DNA of 34,516 bases, from NCBI GenBank assembly GCA_903854185.1, contig CAINVP010000018.1:1-34516 (forward strand), read 5' to 3'. The stretch comes from an uncultured Actinomycetes bacterium (GTDB lineage: Bacteria; Actinomycetota; Actinomycetes; Nanopelagicales; Nanopelagicaceae). How positions within the stretch are numbered: position 1 is the first letter of the stretch; the number at the start of each line of letters is the position of its first letter. A model generated the notes under the pieces. It saw nothing but the letters and a program-made list of their open reading frames with translations, was not told the origin of the DNA and ran no database searches. Both the position numbers and the translations under genes were made by a program. Below, piece by piece: positions 27,457-34,516 of this stretch.

Positions 27457-29055
27457 TTAGGGCAACTTAGCGATTGCTGTGGCTACCAACTGGTCGCCAA
27501 ACTTTAACTCAATGGTGAAGTTCTTTGGAATGGTTACCGGTGAGAAGGTGAATCTCACTGCACCATTTGAGGTTGCCGTCACCTTTTGGACAAATCCTAA
27601 TGAGCGCGATGCGGCATCTAAGAGATAGAGATCTAGACTCTTATTTGCATATATCTTTGAGAGGGCCGATTGCACTGTGAGCTTCTTGCCGGATGTGAAG
27701 ATGCGGACCAATTTTGGATTGACCGTCAACGCCAGCGGACCTGATGTTCCACTGGAATATATGGCATCACCATTCTTCACGACATCCACCGAACACTCAC
27801 CAGCGGCGAGTGCTGTGACAACACCCTTTTGAGTGATTGAACAGATCTTCGGTGTTAACGAGATGAAGGTAAGCGCGCCAGTTCCACTTCCACCTTGAAT
27901 AGCTAAGCGCACATTGGTGCCAATCTCACGCTCTTTCACTGTGGAGAGCAGCACCAGATCTTTACCTAACCGCTTGGTGCCGTAGAAGGTTAAGTGGCGA
28001 GTAAGAATGATGACATTACTATCTTCATCAAGGTAATAGCCCTCTCCCGCATCGTCAGGAAGAACTTTCCCGGAAAGCTTGCTAATACTCTTCCAGACCA
28101 ATCCATCTTGCGAGTACACAATGTCGTTTCCCTCTAGCGGCAGCGGTCCCAAATTCATTGTAAGAACGTTCTTCAATTGAGTAATCCGCACACCTTGCTC
28201 GTCATAAGCGTTGATTTCAACTTGCAAGAGCCCTGCTTTCACTGCTTCTGGAGCTGTGCCTGAAACGATATCTAAGCGCGCATTTTCTGGAAGAATTCCT
28301 GCCGGAGCGGTGACGGTTACATAAGAGTTCTCAATAGGAACAGTGACTTCGAGCGGGAGAATTAGAGATGGCTCAGAGGATGTCGCAGCCGCAGCCGGCG
28401 TATCTGTTGTCGATACATCTGCCGTAGCTGAAAGAACTGTGTAGAGAATCGGATTTGAGGTAGTGATGTAATAATCAGGATCATCGCTCAATAGGTAACC
28501 GATGTAGCACGAGCCTTCATTTGGAGTGAATAGCTCGCTGCCTACGAGGTAGCAACCCGAATTAGAAGAGTCCAGAACTACTGGCTCTACTCCGCCAATC
28601 CCCTCCGAGAAATTCACATTCGGAAGGAAGGTAGATGAACCGGCATTTATCTTGACTGGTTCAGGAAGGTCATTGATCGTACGAGTGTGAAGTGGTGGTT
28701 GTGCAGGGCTGGTGCGGGTAAGGGCAAAGAGTCGAATCGTTGAGGCTGGCCCGGCACCGTTAAAGGCACCGACCGTCGCCGAGATCAGGCAGGTACCAGA
28801 ATTTGCATAAGTGAAGTGGGTACCTTCAGTGAGTTGGCATTGGCTTCCGGAATTATCTAGAACCCGATAAACGATGGGAGCGCCCGAGGCTGAGGTCGCT
28901 GCAGGAAAGGCGTTGCTATCTGCGACAATGGAAGTTGCTGCCGGTGGCAACTCTGAAGTCCAGGTGATTGCAGGGGCAGCGGCCTGAACGGGTAGGGCAG
29001 GCACGCCAGAGAGAGCAACTAACAGAACGAGTGCTCCGAGCGTTCTCATCTTCAC
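27457..29055 (-). CDS. Secreted companion protein with three Cys-pair Ig-like repeats and a giant-protein-like C-terminal module
   Basis: Signal peptide MKMRTLGALVLLVALSGVPALPVQAAA; repeats C-X~14-C (SQCQLTEGTHFTYANSGTCLISA etc.); GTG start with GGGGGA upstream. Confidence 0.85.
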   Translation of the reverse strand: MKMRTLGALVLLVALSGVPALPVQAAAPAITWTSELPPAATSIVADSNAFPAATSASGAPIVYRVLDNSGSQCQLTEGTHFTYANSGTCLISATVGAFNGAGPASTIRLFALTRTSPAQPPLHTRTINDLPEPVKINAGSSTFLPNVNFSEGIGGVEPVVLDSSNSGCYLVGSELFTPNEGSCYIGYLLSDDPDYYITTSNPILYTVLSATADVSTTDTPAAAATSSEPSLILPLEVTVPIENSYVTVTAPAGILPENARLDIVSGTAPEAVKAGLLQVEINAYDEQGVRITQLKNVLTMNLGPLPLEGNDIVYSQDGLVWKSISKLSGKVLPDDAGEGYYLDEDSNVIILTRHLTFYGTKRLGKDLVLLSTVKEREIGTNVRLAIQGGSGTGALTFISLTPKICSITQKGVVTALAAGECSVDVVKNGDAIYSSGTSGPLALTVNPKLVRIFTSGKKLTVQSALSKIYANKSLDLYLLDAASRSLGFVQKVTATSNGAVRFTFSPVTIPKNFTIELKFGDQLVATAIAKLP

Positions 29056-29200
29056 TCTAATCCCCCACTACCTAGATATTCACTCCTCTGAGCGATAAGT
29101 GAAGTTTATTGAGATTCTTTCGAATGTCTTGCGCTTTAGAGAATGCGCAAAGAACTGACAAGAAATTCTCAAGATTGAGTCGGGAGGGCGCTCGAACGGA

Positions 29201-30694
29201 TTAGGAATTCTGAGGGAAGCCGAGGTTGATCCCACCATGTGATGGGTCAAGCCAGCGACTTGTCACTACCTTTCCACGGGTGAAGAAATGGACACCTTCA
29301 CTTCCGTGGGCGTGGGTATCTCCGAATAGCGAATTCTTCCAACCGCCAAAGGAGTAGTAAGCAGTCGGCACCGGGATTGGTACGTTGATTCCGATCATTC
29401 CTACCTGTACCTCATTCTGAAACTTTCGTGCCGCTCCACCATCATTGGTGAAGATTGCAGTTCCATTTCCATATTGATGGGCATTGATCAGAGCAAGACC
29501 CTCTTCATAAGTATCTACCCGAATCACACTAAGAACTGGTCCAAAAATTTCATCGGTATAGATGCTCATAGCCGGTGTGACGTTATCGAACAAGGTTGGT
29601 CCAAGCCAGAAGCCGCCTGCTTCACCACTGACCTTCGGATTACGACCATCAACGACGAGTGTTGCACCGCTTGCCACACCAGCATCGACATAGGAAGAGA
29701 CCTTGTCGCGATGCACGCTGGTGACAAGTGGTCCCATATCGGCGCCCTGCGTTCCATCGCCAGTGTTCAGACGTTCCATTCGTTGCTTAATTCGTGCCAC
29801 AAGTGCATTGGCAACTGGCTCAACGACCACGAGTGCAGAGATGGCCATACAACGTTCACCAGCAGATCCAAATCCGGCATTTACTGCAGCATCAGCTGCG
29901 AGTTCTAGATCGGCATCTGGAAGAACGAGCATATGGTTCTTCGCACCTCCTAGCGCCTGAACTCGCTTACCGTTCTTCGTTGCAGTCTCGTAGATGTACC
30001 TCGCGATTGGTGTTGAACCAACAAAAGAAATTGCTTTGACCTCAGGGTGCTCGAGCAAGATATCTACTGCGACCTTATCGCCATGCACAACGTTGAAGAC
30101 GCCATCAGGGAGCCCAGCTTCTCTCCACATTGAGGCCACCAGATTAATTGCAGATGGATCCTTCTCACTTGGCTTAATAATTACTGCGTTGCCCGCTGCA
30201 ATCGCAATTGGAAAGAACCACATCGGAACCATCGCTGGAAAGTTAAAGGGAGAGATGATGCCGACGATGCCTAGTGGTTGGCGAATTGAGTAGACATCGA
30301 TATTTGTTGATGCACCCTCTGAGTAGCCGCCCTTAAGTAGATGAGGAATTCCACAGGCGAACTCAACAACCTCTTGTCCACGAGTAACTTCACCGAGTGC
30401 ATCACTAAGAACCTTGCCATGTTCAGCAGTAATGAGTGCAGCGACCTCTTCCTTGCGGGCGTTGAGAATTTCACGGAAGGCAAAGAGCACTTGAGTGCGC
30501 TTAGCTAAAGATGTTGTTGACCATTCGGCGAAACCGGCTTTGGCCGCAGCGATTGCCTCCTCGAGCAGCGCGCTATCGGCAAAGTCAACCTTGCCAGTGA
30601 CTTGGCCCGTTGCCGGGTTGTAAACATCGCCCTGACGAGCAGACTTACCCTGCCAGAGTTTTCCGCCGATGAAATGAGTGATGTGGTTTGTCAT
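29201..30694 (-). CDS. mmsA: CoA-acylating methylmalonate-semialdehyde dehydrogenase
   Basis: ITHFIGGKLWQG, GIVGIISPFNFPAMVPMWFFPIAIAAGNAVIIKPSEKDP, GSAGERCMAISALVVV, GINVPIPVPTAYYSFGGWKNSLFGD. Confidence 0.95.
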   Translation of the reverse strand: MTNHITHFIGGKLWQGKSARQGDVYNPATGQVTGKVDFADSALLEEAIAAAKAGFAEWSTTSLAKRTQVLFAFREILNARKEEVAALITAEHGKVLSDALGEVTRGQEVVEFACGIPHLLKGGYSEGASTNIDVYSIRQPLGIVGIISPFNFPAMVPMWFFPIAIAAGNAVIIKPSEKDPSAINLVASMWREAGLPDGVFNVVHGDKVAVDILLEHPEVKAISFVGSTPIARYIYETATKNGKRVQALGGAKNHMLVLPDADLELAADAAVNAGFGSAGERCMAISALVVVEPVANALVARIKQRMERLNTGDGTQGADMGPLVTSVHRDKVSSYVDAGVASGATLVVDGRNPKVSGEAGGFWLGPTLFDNVTPAMSIYTDEIFGPVLSVIRVDTYEEGLALINAHQYGNGTAIFTNDGGAARKFQNEVQVGMIGINVPIPVPTAYYSFGGWKNSLFGDTHAHGSEGVHFFTRGKVVTSRWLDPSHGGINLGFPQNS

Positions 30695-32049
30695 TAATTC
30701 TTCCCTGTGTAGTAATGCGAGACAGATTCAAGTGCCTGATCAAGAATAGCTAAGCCCTCGAGTACTTCCGCTTCGCTGACATTGCACGGCGGGCAGCAAT
30801 GAATGCGATTGAAATTTGCAAATGGCATCAAGCCAGATTTCTTGCATGCGGCAATCAATTCATTCATGGCTGGTGAGGATCCGCCATATGCAGCAAGTGG
30901 TTCGCGGCTCTCACGGTCAACCACGAGATCAAGCGCCCAGAAAGTTCCAACTCCGCGGACCTCGCCGATAATTTTATGCTTCTTAGCGAGCTCACGTAGA
31001 CCAGGCCCAAGCACCTTCTCGCCGATCAGCGCCGCGTTCTCAACAATCTGTTCCTCTTCCATCACTTCGATAGCTGCAACTGCGGCAGCACAAGAGAGTG
31101 GGTGGCCTGAATAAGTTAGACCACCAGGAAAGACTCGCTGATCAAATGTTGCGGCAATCGCATCGCTTATGACAACGCCACCCAGTGGGAGATAGCCACT
31201 GTTGACGCCCTTGGCAAAGGTAATGAGATCAGGCTCGACCGTTGAGTGTTGGAAGGCGAACCACTTTCCTGCTCGGCCGAAGCCGGACATCACCTCGTCA
31301 GCAATCCACATGATGTTGTGCTTATCGCAGAGTGCTCGTACACCTTCCAGGTAACCCTTAGGCGGAATTAGGACACCCGCTGTTCCGACGATTGATTCAA
31401 TCAGAATCGCTGCGATGGTCCCGGGACCTTCAAAGGTAATAACCTGTTCCAGATGAGCGAGCGCACGTTCGCACTCCTGCGCCTCATCGCTTGACCAGAA
31501 TGATGAGCGATAGGCATAAGGACCGAAGAAATGTACATGGCCAACTCCATGCTCATTTGGCCAACGTCGTGGGTCACCAGTTGCCGTAATAGCAGTAGTG
31601 GTGTTGCCATGGTACGAGCGGTAGAACGAGAGAACCTTCTGCTTACCGGTGTGGAGTCGAGCCATACGGATCGCATTCTCCACGGCATCGGCGCCACCAT
31701 TTGTGAAGAAGACCTTATTAAATTTCTCTGGGGCATGCTCAGTAATCTTCTTCGCGGCGAGCGCGCGAGCTTCATTCGCGTGCTGCGGGGCAATGGTTGC
31801 TAACTTTGCCGCTTGATCCTGAATCGCTTTGATTACCTTCGGATGCTGCATGCCGATATTTGTGAAGACCAACTGGCCCGAGAAATCGAGATATTTATTC
31901 CCATCAAAATCCCAGAAGTAAGAGCCTTCGCCACCCGCAACGGGTAAAGGTGAAATCAGACCTTGAGCAGACCATGAATGAAATACATGGGCGCGATCCA
32001 TATCAAATACTTCTCGCCCTTTGATAGGGTCCTTCTCAGGTTGGCTCAT
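30694..32049 (-). CDS. Class III (omega-amino acid:pyruvate / aspartate aminotransferase family) PLP-dependent aminotransferase
   Basis: VFFTNGGADAVENAIRMARLHTGKQKVLSFYRSYHGNT, WIADEVMSGFGRAGKWFAFQH, LITFAKGVNSGYLPLGGVV. TAATG overlap with mmsA; AGAGGG before ATG. Confidence 0.93.
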   Translation of the reverse strand: MSQPEKDPIKGREVFDMDRAHVFHSWSAQGLISPLPVAGGEGSYFWDFDGNKYLDFSGQLVFTNIGMQHPKVIKAIQDQAAKLATIAPQHANEARALAAKKITEHAPEKFNKVFFTNGGADAVENAIRMARLHTGKQKVLSFYRSYHGNTTTAITATGDPRRWPNEHGVGHVHFFGPYAYRSSFWSSDEAQECERALAHLEQVITFEGPGTIAAILIESIVGTAGVLIPPKGYLEGVRALCDKHNIMWIADEVMSGFGRAGKWFAFQHSTVEPDLITFAKGVNSGYLPLGGVVISDAIAATFDQRVFPGGLTYSGHPLSCAAAVAAIEVMEEEQIVENAALIGEKVLGPGLRELAKKHKIIGEVRGVGTFWALDLVVDRESREPLAAYGGSSPAMNELIAACKKSGLMPFANFNRIHCCPPCNVSEAEVLEGLAILDQALESVSHYYTGKN

Positions 32050-32128
32050 CTCATCCCTCTTCTAATCCTGCCCACTTGCCTTATCCCCTTATCCAACCAC
32101 GATTTGCATCCAGAAGTAAGATTGGCGC

Positions 32129-33541
32129 ATGTCACTTAGGAGAGCCATTCTTAGCGCTCTCACCGGGCTCACTCTCATATGTACTACGAGCGCTCCCTCA
32201 GTCCACGCCTTAGACCAATCATGGAAGATCAATAAGAAGGATTTCTCAAAGAAGACCGCCGGCTACCTATCTCGAGTCTCGGTTCTGCCAGATTCCCTTC
32301 TCCAGGTCTTCGTTACCTGTAGCAGCACCTCTTACACGCTCGAACTTTTCCGAATGGGATATTTCGGCGGTGCCGGTGCGGCTACTCAATGGAAGTCTGA
32401 ACCCATTCGATGTACCAAGCAAATTAATCCAGTGCGCGCCACTAACTTTGATCCGTTGCAAGCTCACTGGATTAACCCAGTAACCATTGATACAACAGAT
32501 CGTGAGCCAGGCTTTTATCTCGTAAAAATACTTTCATCTGATAACGGTGCAGCATTTATGCCACTTGTGATTCGCTCGCCATCACTTGTGGGTGCAGTGG
32601 TGATGTCTATGCCGGATCTCACCTCACTTGCCTACAACAAGTGGGGCGGGGCGAGCGCATACGTTGCACCAGGTGGGTTCACAAACCGCGCCCGCAACTT
32701 CTCTTTTGACCTGCCATTTAGCCAGGGTTTTGGGTCAGGTATCTACCTCAATTACCTCCACCCATTACTCATGGTGGCGACCTCACTCGATATCAAACTC
32801 GCCTACGTGAGCGATGTTGACGTTGCAACAATTCCACATCTGCTCGACGGTGCACACGCCTACGTCTCACCTGGCCACGATGAGTACTGGACGAAGGCCG
32901 AACGGGAATCGGTAATGCAAGCGCGCAGCGAGGGCACCAATCTGCTCTTCTTCGGAGCAAATGTTGCGTATTGGCGAATTCGATTAACAGGTGGGAGCGC
33001 AACTTCTAATCCAGCAATGGCGGTTTACAAATCTTCCGAGTCCGATCCAGATAAGTCGGCACCTACCATCAGGTTTCGAGATACAGGAGCACACGAAGAG
33101 GCGCTTACTGGATTGAAATACCGATGTTTCCCCGCCCGAGGGGACTTCGAAATTAAGGATGCCACCTCTTTTATCTTCGCCAATACCTCAGCAACTGTAG
33201 GTGCGTTATACCCAGGACTCATCGGACCCGAGGTTGATGCCTTTAATGGCATCGACTACACACCTGGAGAGACCGCAATCATTGCCGCCTCGCGCGTTGC
33301 CTGTGGGCGTGAAAGTGAGAAGAGAGCTCACTCTGAGATGGTCTACAGCGTTCTCCCCAGCAATGGCGCGGCGACGATATCGGTCGGCACCATGAACTGG
33401 GTGATGCGCGGGCTCTCAAGAGAAGCGCCAACTGCCTCCTCAAATCTGGCAATTCAAATGACAAGGAATATTCTCCTTGCCGCAAATGAAGGGCCAATTG
33501 GAGTTGAGCATCCACTTGCACCAAATGAGATTGCAAAGTGA
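32129..33541 (+). CDS. Secreted N,N-dimethylformamidase beta-subunit-like domain protein
   Basis: Signal peptide; YTLELFRMGYFGGAGA, GFYLVKI, YVSDVDVATIPHLLDGAHAYVSPGHDEYWTKAERESVMQARSEGTNLLFFGANVAYWRIRL. Confidence 0.8.
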   Translation: MSLRRAILSALTGLTLICTTSAPSVHALDQSWKINKKDFSKKTAGYLSRVSVLPDSLLQVFVTCSSTSYTLELFRMGYFGGAGAATQWKSEPIRCTKQINPVRATNFDPLQAHWINPVTIDTTDREPGFYLVKILSSDNGAAFMPLVIRSPSLVGAVVMSMPDLTSLAYNKWGGASAYVAPGGFTNRARNFSFDLPFSQGFGSGIYLNYLHPLLMVATSLDIKLAYVSDVDVATIPHLLDGAHAYVSPGHDEYWTKAERESVMQARSEGTNLLFFGANVAYWRIRLTGGSATSNPAMAVYKSSESDPDKSAPTIRFRDTGAHEEALTGLKYRCFPARGDFEIKDATSFIFANTSATVGALYPGLIGPEVDAFNGIDYTPGETAIIAASRVACGRESEKRAHSEMVYSVLPSNGAATISVGTMNWVMRGLSREAPTASSNLAIQMTRNILLAANEGPIGVEHPLAPNEIAK

Positions 33542-34516
33542 GAAGTTTTCTTGCAATACGGGTAAGTGTCTTTCTCACATTTATTTTTGGTGCACTTATC
33601 TCACATCGAAATGTAAGTGAGATTCTCTCCCGCTGGGATGCACGCTGGTACTCCCGCATCGCCGAGAATGGATATGGAAATGTGGTACACGGATCTGGTG
33701 GACGGATACTCCACGATTACGCCTTCTTTCCACTCTTCCCTGCGCTCGAACGAGCGGTTCATCTCATCACTCGACTTAACTATCCAATCGCTGGATTAGC
33801 CATCTCTATCTCTTCCTCTCTCATCGCGGTAGTTGCAATCCAAAGAATTGGTGAGGAGTACTATCCGAATTATTCACAGAATCTCACCATCATTTGGGCG
33901 ATTGTTCCCACGGCGACAGTTCTATGGATGAGTTACAGCGAGTCACTATTCACTGCCTGCTCAGCTTGGGCGCTCTACTTCGCATTGAAAGAGCGTTGGC
34001 TTGCCGCCGGAGTTGCCGGGTTACTCGCTGGCGCAACTCGGCCAGTTGGTGTTGCACTCGCTGCCGCGTTATTCATTCACGCGATTTCTAGGGTACGGAC
34101 ATCCGGTTCATATCGACCATTTCTGGCAGCACTCCTTGCACCCATCGGGATAGCGGTTTACCTGCTCTATGTAGATCTGCACTCTCACTCGAACTCACTC
34201 TTCGCATATCTACATTTTCAGGCGGGTTGGGGAAATGGATTTGATTTCGGTCGTGCGCTCTTTACATTTGCAGGTAACGGTAGTGCGTCAGGATTTCTAG
34301 TCCTCACTCTTATTGTTGCAATTCTCTGGCTGACTTTCCGGATGGTTCGCATGGAGTTGCCGTTGCTATTGAAGAGTTACGGCGTGGTTGTCGTTCTTAT
34401 GGCTCTCACTACCGCCGGTTACTTCTCTTCTAAGCCACGCTACCTATTGCCGGCATTTATCTTGCTAGCACCAGTTGCTAGCGCCATCTCTACCCTTAGT
34501 CCGAAAACTCAGCGGG
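33538..34516 (+). CDS. PIG-V-like / integral membrane mannosyltransferase, 3' end truncated by window edge
   Basis: Open frame not in ORF track (runs off end). VRSFLAIRVSVFLTFIFGALISHRNVSEILSRWDARWYSRIAENGYG...YAFFPLFPALERAVHLI...SYSESLFTACSAWALYFALKERW. GTG overlaps the upstream TGA (GTGA). Confidence 0.83.
   Translation, partial: MRSFLAIRVSVFLTFIFGALISHRNVSEILSRWDARWYSRIAENGYGNVVHGSGGRILHDYAFFPLFPALERAVHLITRLNYPIAGLAISISSSLIAVVAIQRIGEEYYPNYSQNLTIIWAIVPTATVLWMSYSESLFTACSAWALYFALKERWLAAGVAGLLAGATRPVGVALAAALFIHAISRVRTSGSYRPFLAALLAPIGIAVYLLYVDLHSHSNSLFAYLHFQAGWGNGFDFGRALFTFAGNGSASGFLVLTLIVAILWLTFRMVRMELPLLLKSYGVVVVLMALTTAGYFSSKPRYLLPAFILLAPVASAISTLSPKTQR

Noticed and set aside
29474-29908. 144-aa plus-strand ORF inside mmsA
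   Set aside because: Shadow ORF opposite a highly conserved dehydrogenase.
31401-31793. 130-aa minus-strand ORF in another frame of the aminotransferase gene
   Set aside because: Same-strand alternative frame with Arg/Ser-rich, domain-free translation; aminotransferase motifs occupy the true frame.
33279-33659. 126-aa minus-strand ORF across the DMFase-like/PIG-V junction
   Set aside because: Overlaps two well-supported plus-strand genes; Arg/Ser-rich composition of a shadow frame.

Overview
The window looks like an actinobacterial chromosome segment; Nanopelagicales-like is my inference, not demonstrated. From left to right it holds: a partial D-Ala-D-Ala carboxypeptidase (dacB-like, -); a SpoU/TrmH RNA methyltransferase; a TPR protein (-); a three-gene envelope cluster (Tat-type NodB-fold protein, YVTN beta-propeller, MprF-like DUF2156 protein); a GuaB1-type IMPDH/GMP-reductase-family gene; a heme-copper oxidase locus (small 2-TM protein and ctaG on -, then a cupredoxin/CoxB-like protein, coxB, coxA and coxC on +, ending in a strong terminator); SCO1 (-); a 36-aa Lys-rich ORF followed by an MFS transporter with no ATG/GTG/TTG start; and a same-strand (-) surface-protein locus made of a ~530-aa companion, a ~3,750-aa giant secreted mosaic protein and a compact subtilase. 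It finishes with mmsA plus a class III aminotransferase (-), and a secreted N,N-dimethylformamidase-like protein overlapping a PIG-V-like mannosyltransferase that runs off the end. The best candidates for something undescribed are (1) the giant protein/companion/subtilase locus, whose two large proteins share a basic C-terminal module in place of a recognisable LPxTG or TM anchor, and (2) the divergent oxidase, in which the K-channel Lys and Mg-site Asp appear replaced in subunit I and an extra subunit-II-like protein has a degenerate copper motif. All homology calls are by-eye motif recognition; no database search was run.
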